64,000 nucleotides of DNA, taken from NCBI GenBank assembly GCA_947652115.1, contig OX393563.1, positions 11,060,836-11,124,835 on the forward strand, read 5' to 3'. Both the position numbers and the translations under genes were made by a program. Source of the DNA: Blastomussa wellsi (lineage: Eukaryota > Cnidaria > Anthozoa > Scleractinia > Plerogyridae). Shown piece by piece: positions 12,185 to 21,851 of the stretch; position 1 is the stretch's first letter, and every line of letters starts with the position of its first letter. A model generated the notes under the pieces. The model did no database searches and was not told the DNA's origin. It saw only the letters and a list, made by a program, of their open reading frames with translations.

Positions 12185-12658
12185 ATGACTTTTAAGTTGC
12201 CTTTTATTACCAATAAGGCAATGGCTAAGAAGATAACTGATTTACCTCAATTTCGATATGAAGATCTTGTGTAAAATGTTGTTGTCGGACGCGGTCCATT
12301 CGGTGTTGTCATGAAGGCCAGACATTCCTCACATGGAATAGTTGTTGCGAAGAAGTTAATCGACGATGGTGTCGACGACCAAGAAATATTTATTAAAGAG
12401 GCTAGAATGCTTCATAACCTCCATCACGATAACGTTGTAGCATTCAAAGCATTCTGCCGAAAGCCTTGTGCTCTTATGCTGGAGTATGCCTGTTTTGATT
12501 TTGTGCCGTTCAGCGACGATAAGAGTATTGATAAGAAGGTTCATAGTCTGAGAGAATTTCTCACCTTTGTGGACACACAAGATGCCTTTGACTGTGCTAT
12601 TGTATCGACAACCGGTAAAAACGTTGACTTGCAAAGATCCATTGCAGCAAGAGTGTAA
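12185..12658 (+). pseudogene. Captured protein-kinase N-lobe fragment with one in-frame stop
   Basis: From an ATG at 12185 one frame runs to a TAA at 12656-12658, broken only by a TAA at 12272-12274. After the internal stop it reads a glycine-rich loop (VGRGPFGVV), a VAIK-type lysine (IVVAKKL), an alpha-C glutamate region (FIKEARMLHNLHHDNVVAF) and a hinge-like segment (ALMLEYACFDFVPF, then SLREFLTFVD). No catalytic loop (HRD) or DFG follows; the frame instead runs into the terminal inverted repeat. From memory, cnidarian genomes hold many kinase genes with an LEY-FDF-PF-SL-FL pattern, which could be the donor. An ATG at 12311 could start a 115-residue product beyond the stop. Catalysis is not expected. 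Confidence 0.7.
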
Positions 12659-12831
12659 ATATGTTTGAGTTTTTAGGGTCTGAGTTTTCGAGACACCCGG
12701 AGGGTCTGCGTTTTTAGGGTCGGAGTTTTCGAGACACCCGGAGGGTCTGAGTTTTCGATACACCCAGAGGGTCTGAGTTGTGGGGTCTGAGTTTTCGAGA
12801 CACCCGGTGGGTCTGAGTTTTCGAGACACCC
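12590..12831 (-). repeat. Right terminal inverted repeat of the Mutator-like element
   Basis: About six variants of a roughly 25-bp unit (gggtctgagttttcgagac and relatives) form the outer part. The array is longer than on the left, so unit number has changed since the two ends were alike. The inner part supplies the last codons and stop of the captured kinase frame. Confidence 0.75.
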
Positions 12832-13060
12832 CATTGGAAGCGTTGACTTTCATTGTGAATGTACAAAAGTACAGTCATTGAATCGCTCCAGAAGACTGTT
12901 TTGGACATGTGCAGGTTGAGCTCTTTCTTTATTGTGTCAGCCAGTCTGACAGCCAAAAGTGCTACTTGGAGCTCTAAACGAAGGATGCTTGATTGTTTCA
13001 GGGTGTTAGTACCCCAAGAAAACGTTGCTCTTTTGTTAGGTTACATTTTCATAACTCTGA
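12832..13060 (-). pseudogene. Bel/Pao RNase H segment upstream of the insertion
   Basis: The minus strand reads SSILRLELQVALLAVRLAD and then SKTVFWSDSMTVLLYI, the RNase H core with its WSDS acidic motif. It ends in the 9-bp sequence that is repeated on the far side of the DNA element, and the frame continues there without shift. Upstream of about 13060 the pol similarity is lost. Confidence 0.7.
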
Positions 13061-14207
13061 AGTACAAACCAAAGTGTGATTTCTAGCTGCTAATTTTACC
13101 TTTAGGCGATGATAATACTGTGACACAAAATATAGTGAGGTTTTAGCTTGGTACCCCTTGAAGAACAAACATTGCTCTTTAGTTTTACTTTATTTTTGGA
13201 ATACCAGTCTATGTACCAAGTCAAGATTTTTTGCTCCATATTTTCCCATAATAGCCATGATAAAATCAGCAAATTAAGACAAAAATTAAAAATCATGAAA
13301 ATAATATTATTTTGTTTGCAGTCAAAATTTTTATCTGGCCATTTGAAATGTTCAGCTGCATTATTTCTTCTTTACAGGGATATACTCTGTGTGAAAGCAT
13401 CTTTTTGTTTATTTTTGGGGAATTTTATTGATGTACCATTCAACTGGATGCAAAGGACTGTCAAATTGTTATTGATGCTGTTCCCTAAAAGGAGATTGTA
13501 AAGTGGGGTTCCAGCGTAGCATTGGTGTTTTCTAAGTTGGATTCCAAACTTACCATAATTGGGTATATTTAGCAGCCTTCCCAACTGCTTTTGTCTGTGG
13601 TTGTAGCTATTGGAAGACTGCACATTTCTGATTAGCCCTCTTATTGTTCATGCAAGATGCACTGACTAATTTTCTGGTTTCCAATAGTGTGTGGCGATTT
13701 CATGAAAGATGGATTTGCATCATTATCTGGGCAAGTACAATTTTCTTTTGCAGCAACATTTTTATCCAACATTTGTACACATGCAAGATTGTTTACTCGG
13801 TCCCCTCCCCAATCCCCCTTCAAGATACAGCTTAAACATGTCGTGGAAGGCAGGGTGTTCGTCAGATCGGTGGGTCGATTTGTTTCGAAATACGAAAGTT
13901 GTTGCTAGTATCTGAACTAGCTCTGTATTGCATGCTAATAGAACTCTAACTCCGTCTTTGGTCTGTCATTGTTTTTGCTTGGAGACCAGTCAGTAAGTAA
14001 ATTAGAGCATCATTTGAACAGTTCATATTTCCTCATCAACTTGCCAGAAATCTTCCAATCTTCTTTATTCTTCAGTAGCTGATTTACTGTTGGGAGCATT
14101 TACTTTTGCATTTCACATTTGTGTAAAGTAGAAACTGAATGCTTCAGTCTTCCTTGCTTGTAAATTACAAATAATTCAGTTATTTATTGGGTTGTTTTCT
14201 TCAACAG
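13061..14207. other. Unassigned sequence between Bel/Pao fragment and exon-like block
   Basis: AT-rich sequence with several short open frames on both strands and no family resemblance. The only item of note is the exon-like piece near 13689-13731 described with the candidate gene. Confidence 0.4.
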
Positions 14208-14853
14208 TGTTTGGGTGATCCCACTGACAAAACATCAACTCACAGTAAGCTTGGAAAAGAAGTTGTCTACATCATCCACCTCCACAGCAGTTGGTGAGTG
14301 CAGTTTTCATTCTTTTTTCTTAAATTTCCTCACAGAAATGTTGATTCCTTTATAGAACTGGGGATCAACATGAAAGAATCATTGCCTTAGAATCACCCTT
14401 TGGGCGGGGGCTGGGGTTTCTTTAATACTCCATAATCTCCCATTATTGTCTGTCAAAAAGAAACACAGGCTTTCTAAGAAGCATATTCATATGACAAAGT
14501 TCTTGTGTTGTTCCATTGGAAGATTGTGTATCGCATTTGTTCTCTCAGTATCTAATTTATAGCATGTTACTTTTAGATTACAGTACGTTTTGATAATAAA
14601 TTGTTGCGAGATGAGGAATGTAAACCTCCAAACAATCTCAAAATGATGGGTGGGAGGAATGGTTTGTATCTGTTAATGTAAGTTATTTGAGTAAGAAACA
14701 GAAATAAACAAGAGTAATATTTAGGTTGAATTCAAAACCAATTTGGGTACAAACAGATATGTTCACTTTTTAGGAGATGTTGTGTAACTCTTAATTGGTC
14801 TATTCACCTCGCCTGTAGGCCAGAAAAATATGTTTCAGTTCAGCAAGTCATTC

Positions 14854-15578
14854 CTTTAAAGGGGGAGAACCCTAACTACAAAATGGTTGCTATAGATGAC
14901 TTCTAATCATCATATCTTGGGTTCCTTTTCAATCCTAGGATTTGCTTTATGCCATGCTTTTGCCTCTGACGAAGGGCTAACGCTACGGTGGCCAATTCAC
15001 ATTATCAACCCAGTTGATAAAACCAAATTATATTGTTATACTTCCCACCGACGCAGCACCACAGTTTCTTTTGTTCTATTGGAGGCTGCTTTCACTATAT
15101 TTGGAAACTCGTGTGACCAGAACACATGAACACTTAAAACTTGCACACCTTCCTTTATTCTCGGCTGAAACTAAAGCCAATGGATAAAGTGCATTGAGAT
15201 GCGAAATCTGTTGAATGGATTTATGGAGATTCCAATTAGTTAAAAAGCTATGACATCATGAAATTTTTGTGACATCATAACTTTTACAGTATTGCAAATT
15301 TCAACAAATCCGTACTACAGATTTGGAATCTGAATGCACTCTATCCATTGGTTTTGGTTTCATTCAAGAAAGATGTAAGCTTTAAGTGAGTTTTAAGCAT
15401 TTTTGTATTCTGGTCATTGACTTTCCAAATATGGTCAAAGCTGCCAAAAGTGAAAGCAACCTTTAATAGAACAAGCATGGCAAAAAAACTAATACTAGGA
15501 TTGAAAGGGAACCCAAGATATAATGGTTAGAAGTCATCTATAGCAACCGTTTTGTAGTTAGGGTTCTCCTCCCTTAAA
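14854..15578. mobile_element. Long inverted-repeat element with a nested repeat
   Basis: The left end (ctttaaagggggagaaccctaac) returns reversed at 15555-15578, and matching continues inward for well over 100 bp (tggttgctatagatgacttct on the left). A second matched pair, tggataaagtgcattgagat at 15180 and its reverse near 15350, shows deeper symmetry. Copy 2 of the 157-bp repeat interrupts the left arm at about 14962-15075. It lies in the last intron of the candidate gene. Confidence 0.7.
14962..15075 (-). mobile_element. 157-bp dispersed repeat, copy 2 (shortened)
   Basis: Reverse-strand copy with the segment tatcaacccagttgataaaa and the ccacagtttctt end. About 25 bp present in the other two copies is missing near 14985. 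Confidence 0.65.
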
Positions 15579-17160
15579 CTTTGATTACAGCAAAATAATG
15601 TTGTTTACTGTTAAATTTATCTGTGATCTTTCCTTCCAGGTTCGAAGATAAAGAGAAAGTCCAGTGGAGTCACCATAGAAGAAAGCAAGGCAAAGCAGAT
15701 TGAAATAAAATCAATTTGGAAATTGTCCACCATGCTTTAGTCCATTAAAAATGAAAAAATAAGCTAAGTCATGTGGGGTGTAATCAAGAAAATAATTATT
15801 AAAAGCAAGCAAAGCTTGCCAAAACAACCAAAAAAAAGTCGACAAAACCAAGTCTTTTGGAGAGAAATTTATCCGTGTTAAACGATACTGTGCTTTTAAA
15901 AGGGGCTAAAATAAGAATTCGTAAAAAACCAAGTCTTTTGGCAGGAAAATCTTCCTTGGAAAAAAAGTCTGCATTTTTGAATTATGTCTAGTTTTGAGTC
16001 AAAAATATACTAAGTCTTTTGGCGGGAAATTCGTGCGCTTTGCAACGTATTTGTCCCATCAAAAGTCAAAGTATATGTTTGATTTCTGACTAGACCCTGT
16101 TCAAACTTCGCAGAATTTTTTTTCTTTTCGGCAACCCTACATAGACAAAATATAGTACTAGAGATAGCCTACATTTTGACTAGTTACCAGGCCCCTTTTA
16201 AAAGCGCAAATATTTTTTACTTCATTTGTATAATTAAAGGCAAGAGAAATAATAACATTACTTGTAAAAGATTTTATTGTCTTGTACAACTAACTAATTT
16301 ACAAGTTTTATTAAAGCAAATTTATTTAACACTTGGTGACAAACTTACTGACAAAGGTGAAAATTAACTACATTTCTAGGTATGAAAATACAATGGTCAG
16401 TGTATTTAAGACTAGTAAGAAAAAATACCAGGTCGAAAACCTAAGTGTAAAAATACCAATTTCTCCGCTAAAACAATCACTGAGTCTAGTTTCAAAAACA
16501 TGGGTCCGTGTTTAGGTAAGTTCAGAGAATTTGGTAATTCGTCATCACAAAAAAGTTGGAAATTCCCTCCCATGACCTATTTGCTTGACAGTGAACTGAC
16601 TTTGTAAGAAGGAATTATATCTCAATATGTCATCTGAATAATTTGTTCCCTATGAATCTGTCTCGATGTGCAGTGATTAAATGCATTTTCCTTTACCTAA
16701 CGAAGAATCAGAAACCAGTTTGATCCAGAGTTTACTTCATGAAAACATCTATCTGTCCTTCATGAAAATCAGTCTTAACGGTCAGACAGAACCCAAAGCA
16801 AGGAGATCACTCTGAAAAATAAGAAAAGCTTCATGTTAGCACCTTTCAATTTGGTTGGGTTCAATACGTATCATACTGAACAAATTCTTAAAATGTACAC
16901 AGTCTCACCACAATAACAAATTTCCACCCCAAAAGGAAATCGAAAATGATTTTACAGTTACATGTGGCGAAAAAACGATTTTAGCAAATTAGCCATGCGG
17001 TTCTCCAAAACGGTAAAAGTAAAAAAAAAGGTCGTTTTGGAAAAAAGATTTTCCCCAATTATCTGACTAAATCATATTTTGGAGAGCAACACCATATTAC
17101 CTGTACAGACATCTTTTTAACAGAATCGGATTGCTCAATGTTTTGCGTTTGACTACGCCA

Positions 17161-17388
17161 TAGGCGGCCCATACGTTGTATGTGATTTATGTGACATTAT
17201 GTAAGAGAATATATGAGAAAAGTTCGGAAATTGCCCTAAATTCTACATGTGGAAAAGAATGCAAGGTAAGTCATTTTTATTTGCATTCTTTTCCCGCACA
17301 TGTAGAATTTAGGGAAATTTTCGAACTTTTCTCATATATTCTCTTACATAATGTCACATAAATCACACACAACGTATGGGCCGCCTGT
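17161..17388. mobile_element. Palindromic element, about 105-bp arms
   Basis: The left arm starts taggcggcccatacgttg and the right arm ends aacgtatgggccgcct. The arms match almost fully around a centre near 17272, including tatgagaaaagttcg against its reverse. A fold-back MITE is the simplest reading. Confidence 0.8.
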
Positions 17389-17597
17389 GACTACACGAGT
17401 TGTTCATCATTCGCTCGCTACAAAAGCGTCAAATATTTTAAAATAGAGTCATCGGATATTTATAAAACTGTAAGGAAGTTTAAAACTATTAAATCAAAAT
17501 ACTATGAATATGATTTGGTTGGATTCTCTCGGAATAAAAATTGTTTACCTTTCAGAGGCCGCGTGGCTAATTTGCATTGTAATGTGAAAACCAACAT

Positions 17598-17718
17598 GGC
17601 GGCTATTGAAGGTCGTTCAAGGTCATCCAAATCCGGAGAAGAGGACTTAACCAGTGTTCACTTTCAACAAAAATATGTCCTTAGATTCGTTCAAGCGGAC
17701 AACGACAACGAGATGTAA
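17598..17718 (+). CDS. Candidate first exon or very short ORF, unknown
   Basis: After an accaacATGGCG start context, 39 codons encode a Ser/Glu-rich peptide (MAAIEGRSRSSKSGEEDLTS to FVQADNDNEM) ending at a TAA. A GT at the end (gagat|gtaaaa) could be a splice donor. The start context and the composition look genic, but no downstream exon was found on the plus strand. Confidence is low. Confidence 0.2.
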
Positions 17719-18224
17719 AATTTAGTAGTCAACTTCTCTGTAATAACTCGAAGAAAAATTGTTTGGAAGATCCCACAAGACAGATCATTTCCAAGGAAAC
17801 TGAGTTATTTTTGAATCTTTGCTGGTTCTCGTTTCTTATTCTAGTTTGTCTTTTCGTACTTAGTTGGTCATCATCATAGATTTTAATCTTTTTAAAGATT
17901 AAAGATACAAGTTTTCACGACGATTAGATGAAGGTTTCCGTCAACAATAAATGGTTTCAAAATTATCCGCGTGAGCTAATGAATATTTTACATAATAAGG
18001 CTATCGCGCGTATTTTTTAATCAACCGAGGCTTTTATAATTTCGCGCACAAATCAATAAACAACAGAAATCGCTTTTATAAATCAAGGTTTCCATTACAC
18101 GACCAGCCCTAATTGTTCAAAGCACGATGAATAATATCCAAGATTGCGCAAGTTTTGATTTATTTTTTGTGATATTTTTGCGAGATTTTTTGGCCTCAAG
18201 TTTTAATGTGCATTAATCTTAAAC

Positions 18225-18285
18225 TAGTCTCCTTAGCAGCAGTTTTTTTGCGTGACATCCCAAAAAACGGCTGCGAAGGAGACTA
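18225..18285. mobile_element. Small hairpin repeat, copy A
   Basis: An inverted repeat of agtctccttcgcagccgttt type, about 27-bp arms with ttttttgggatgtca at the apex side. The same hairpin recurs at 39984-40058. This copy has two or three changes in the left arm. Confidence 0.75.
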
Positions 18286-18448
18286 ATCTTAAACTTGAAA
18301 AAAGAAAGGAAAAAACACTTATTCAAACAGTCAAAAACTCCCAATCGCCCTTCGAATCCCGGACTAGTATCAATTGGCATCTGAACAACGCGGCCGAACA
18401 GTAACGCACGATAAATGAAATGATAAATATTAAAAGCATCTAAACTCA

Positions 18449-20449
18449 CCGTTTTTGTTTTTTGAGCCGCAGCTATCTTCAGTCTCCCTTTCGTCAACAG
18501 AACTGACCACGAGGCAATGCCAATCTGCAAAGCGATTAAGAATAAAACGTATAAGTACAGGTTAATTTAGTAATGTTTGTATCATTTCTCTTTCTCTTTT
18601 TTTCCTCCCCTCGCGCAGATTAAGGTTAAAATAGTACAGATTAATATAGATATAAAATGCTCGCTACTGATCTCTAGAGAAACGAAACGATATTCCGCGA
18701 CATTTGCTGTTGTTCAGTGCAAAGCTTCGTTCGCCGTTGAGAAGCCAAAAACACACAGGTGGAGAGGCGTGTTCCAAATAGGGGTCCTAAATTCTGAAAT
18801 ATTTCGAAGCAACAATTTTCAAGCCGACCCCTTCTATCAATTCATTTAGATATCAATGTATCGAAGATATATGGGTCGGGATATCCACACCCTCCCTACA
18901 GACGAAATTTTCTGAGGGCGTAGCTCTGTTGACATTCTTTGATCCTGCGAATATTTCTGAGGGGGTAAGGAGAAAAGTTGGGGGGGGGGGGGAGAGGGTA
19001 TGAACTATGAAATGGCCCTTAGGAATACTTGATTTAAAATTATCTAAGCATGATATCAACTCAATCTCACTCGGTTTGCTGACCACACAGTCTCCCTTTA
19101 GATACCGTCGGAGAACAAGAAAAATTTTAAACTTCTTCCAAAGTTTTTATCTTTAAAGTTCATACGACATGAAAATATTTTCTGCTTACTTGAAAGGCCT
19201 TTCGAAATACAAAAGAATGGCGTTTTTCTTTTTGGAATATCTTTTTTCGTTTTAGAGATATGGACATTTTTCAATTAAGCAAATAAGATCGTGATGATGT
19301 CATAAGGTTTGAACTAAAGAATGGTAAAATACCGAATAAACAATACCTCTAAAACTATTGATATACTGTTCCTGAAACTTGGCATAACAATGTGCATCAT
19401 GACATTGTTGCCATACCAACTCTTTCAGCTCCAGTCTCTCTCTGTCCAAAAACCAAATATCTATTTCTTGGAACAAACAGTTCCATTATTGTCTTAATTC
19501 CCATCATTGGATTGGCTACAGTTGATGGTTCTTGGTTTAATCAAAAACTGGGAATTTCAGTTTTTATTAGCACAGTACCAGCGGCAAAACTGTTGTCATG
19601 GCAACAGCAAAAAGGGTGTCATTTTGAATCTCTTGTGATGGACATTTGTGGTGCCAAGTTTCAAGAACACTGCATCAATAGTTTCAGAGATATTGTTTAT
19701 TGAGTATTTTACCATTTTTTTAGTTCAAACCTTATGACGTCAACACTAATCTAATTTGCATAATAGAAAAATGTCAATTCTCTATTCGCACAGTACCACA
19801 ATACACCGCTTCTACCCCCCCCCCAAAAAAAAAGTTTGCATAGGCATTGTTTAGATTTCCCTTGGGACATCTTCATGTCCCAGGAGAAATCGCAAACAAT
19901 GATTATGCAAAAGTTTGGGGGGTAAAAGAGGTGTATTATGGGATTTGTGCAAGTAAAGAATATCCCCAAAACGAAAAACGATATTTCAAAAACAAAAACT
20001 CCATTCTTCCGAGGTAGGCCTTTCAAATAAGAAGAAAATATTTTTCATGTCATATACACTTTAAATATTGCCATAGCTAGTAGCATCAGTGCAGTCGAAT
20101 AAATGTTCCGCTGGCCGGTACCTCGGACAACAAAACGAAAAAACTAGTTACACTTGGCAACTGCCAATTATGGACTAACGTTAAGTTACAACGCCTTTCG
20201 AGAAGGAAAAGCTCAGGAATTGCCACTGTAAAGTACTTTGTTGTATTGTATAGTTTAACGGTTCTTACCTTGGGGAGTCTCAAAACCATCACAGTTCCCT
20301 GTGTTCCATTCCCTTTTGCTCGATGCACGTGCTTGAGCCGTTTGCCAAAAGCAAAGTTCTTGGTGCAGAGATTCGCGCTTCGTTCCCGCTGCTAACGTAA
20401 GAACACTCCCAAACTGAAGCTTGGTCTGTTTCCGGAGCCACAAGCGCAT
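18449..20449 (-). other. Possible minus-strand spliced transcript, unknown
   Basis: Two segments have splice-like borders on the minus strand. One runs from an ATG at 20449 to a gtaaga donor near 20268. It has an open frame starting MRLWLRKQTKLQFGSVLTLA, but a second frame across it (FGKRLKHVHRAKGNGTQGT) is equally open. The other, 18527 down to 18449, lies between ttgcag and gtgagt and reads IGIASWSVLLTKGRLKIAA. No family is recognised, and a non-coding RNA is just as possible. Confidence 0.15.
19151..20065. mobile_element. Long inverted-repeat element with a nested hairpin element
   Basis: The ends (ctttaaagttcatacgacat and, reversed, near 20050) and a long series of inner blocks match in inverted order, for example ataaggtttgaactaaa at 19300 against its reverse at 19720, giving arms of several hundred bp. 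A second inverted-repeat unit at about 19775-19962 (cacaatacacc... / ...ggtgtattatg) interrupts the right arm. Non-coding. Confidence 0.7.
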
Positions 20450-21851
20450 GCAAAGGTTAATTTATGGTAGCTGATCCTGAAGTTGGATGGTAAACATCCA
20501 GCGAAGGACACAACACGATAACTGTTTCAGCGCATGTATAATTTACAATTTAAATTTTTAAATATTTGCGAGCAATCACCCAATTGCTCCTTCAGTGCAT
20601 ACGATTATTTGATTGGCTTGTCTACTCCTTGCTGTATACATTTACATAACATTCATTACGCTGTCTGTAACAGGCATAATCGCAAACTCTGTAAACTAAC
20701 GAGCGCGATATTTGAATCTGTTTGAATGCAGAGAAATATGAGCAAGGAAGTAATTGTTACACATATTTTCATCGCAAAATTGATATCTGCACTAAGCATT
20801 GACGCAAAGATTGCATAAATCGAAAACGGATTGCTTTGTTGTGGCTCATTTACATGCCTTTAACTTTGTAATAGTTTTTTTTCAAATATTCTGCATATAT
20901 TTGACAAAAAATTCGAACAAACAGCGTTAGATTTTAGCCGCCGATTCCGACCATTGAACGAAAAAAAGAAAAAAAAAATTTATAAAATAATATGTTCTTT
21001 CGTATATTTTTACACACTGTAACTGAGTGTATTTCACAGAAAAATAATTATTTTTGCTTGCGAACAATTTCCCCGAGAACGTTTTCCCGCTAAACTTTAT
21101 CCCCACTTTAAATAAATTTCTCATTCAAAACAACATTTTACCGCACAAAAAGAACTTGAAAACTAAACTGAACTTTATGGTGAGTCACGCTGGATTAATG
21201 CCTCTATTTTCTTATTTCCCCAAAAAGATCCTGCAGCTTTGCAGAGAGCATTTCAAAAGAATGAAATGTTGGGACACTGAATTGGATATCAAATTTGGCC
21301 AAAGGAAAATCGAGAGTTAGTTTTCACTCATAAGCAAAAAGCGCAGATAAAATTTTTAGAAAATTATTTCGACAACACCTGCTTAATAAATAGTTTATTT
21401 ACAGATTTTCAATTTAAAACTGTACACTAATAATTCTCTGGTTTTAATCCTAGTTATTGCGTGAGTGATGAAATGACAGTCATTGACATACCCGCAGCCT
21501 GTATAAGCTAGCTACTAAGAGTTCTTTGATAAATTTATCACCATCAAATTTCCATCTTCACAGCGCACCTATCAAACACTTAGCGTAATGACCAGATGCC
21601 TTTTTCATGTGGGGAGGTAAAGAAGAAGCTTATATCCTCTCTTCACTCAGTGTGAGCAAGGGGGTTGTTAGAATGGAATCCTGATACTCACACGAATACT
21701 CGTGAATTTAGACATAAAATTATAGAAAACGAACAAAGTGCAGAAAGGATTGCACGATAGTTCATTGCAGAACTGGGCTAAAAGAGCAGAACACTCCTTT
21801 AAAAGGTTACAAAAAATGTAGCAGCCAGAAGGCTGGTGGCGAATGTAACAG

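Larger units (their letters stand above)
11600..12831 (+). mobile_element. Mutator-like (Pack-MULE-like) element carrying a kinase fragment
   Basis: A 1232-bp insertion is bounded by identical 9-bp direct repeats (cattggaag at 11591-11599 and 12832-12840). The ends are inverted: GGGTGCCTGAAAACTCAGA on the left against GGGTGTCTCGAAAACTCAGA read inward from the right. The inverted ends are long, about 175 bp left and 240 bp right. Each is built of tandem units with the core gggtctgagttttcgagac, followed by a unique inner part (atatttacactcttgctgca on the left, reversed on the right). Long inverted ends, a 9-bp duplication and a captured gene piece are features of Mutator-like elements. No transposase is present, so the copy is non-autonomous. 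The family assignment is inference. Confidence 0.75.
9960..13060 (-). mobile_element. Bel/Pao LTR retrotransposon fragment, decayed and interrupted
   Basis: Minus-strand reading gives, in order, an RNase H segment (about 13060-12832), then after an insertion its continuation (11599-11240), an integrase zinc-binding segment, the integrase core and the C-terminal domain down to about 9960. The domain order RNase H then integrase with this C-terminal type is that of Bel/Pao pol. No gag, protease or reverse transcriptase and no LTR pair were found, so this is a truncated copy. It lies within the candidate gene region at 8.3-15.7 kb. A 1232-bp DNA element splits it at 11600-12831. Confidence 0.8.
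8285..15740 (+). pseudogene. Candidate split gene or gene remnant, unknown family
   Basis: Several segments look like exons, but I cannot join them with confidence. At 8280 an acceptor (attcag) precedes an ATG at 8285 and 28 codons (starting MPGFFRKELEGCVDVRLTG) up to a gtaagc donor at 8369. A second possible exon is 13689-13731 (CGDFMKDGFASLSGQ). Then 14208-14293 and 15640-15740 have good acceptors, a good donor and compatible phase. In one frame they give a Ser/Thr/Lys-rich end (STSSTSTAVGSKIKRKSSG) stopping at 15738-15740. An alternative frame is also open to a nearer stop (FEDKEKVQWSHHRRKQ). The block at 9221-9275 stops in frame when joined to the first exon. The locus is crossed by the Bel/Pao insertion. 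It may be a real gene with missed exons or a broken one. I recognise no domain. Confidence 0.25.
15741..21851. other. Repeat-rich interval without a supported protein gene
   Basis: This 6.1 kb stretch holds four inverted-repeat elements (separate entries) and AT-rich filler. Some phrases recur (aaccaagtcttttgg at about 15850, 15930 and 16010). Two exon-like pieces are noted separately at 17598 and 18450-20449. I see no reading frame with recognisable homology. Confidence 0.5.

Noticed and set aside
12311..12658. A complete host protein kinase gene
   Set aside because: Only the N-lobe and hinge-like part are present, the frame has a stop upstream and ends in a transposon terminal repeat.
9960..13060. 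An active endogenous retrovirus or intact retrotransposon
   Set aside because: No LTR pair, gag or reverse transcriptase was seen, a zinc ligand and the active-site block are altered, and there are in-frame stops and an insertion.
13148..13501. 117-codon plus-strand frame as a gene
   Set aside because: Low-complexity AT-rich composition, no splice or start support and no family resemblance.
20255..20449. Possible ADAT3-like or other enzyme exon
   Set aside because: The KRLKHVHR similarity is too short, and two frames are equally open; kept only as a low-confidence transcript.
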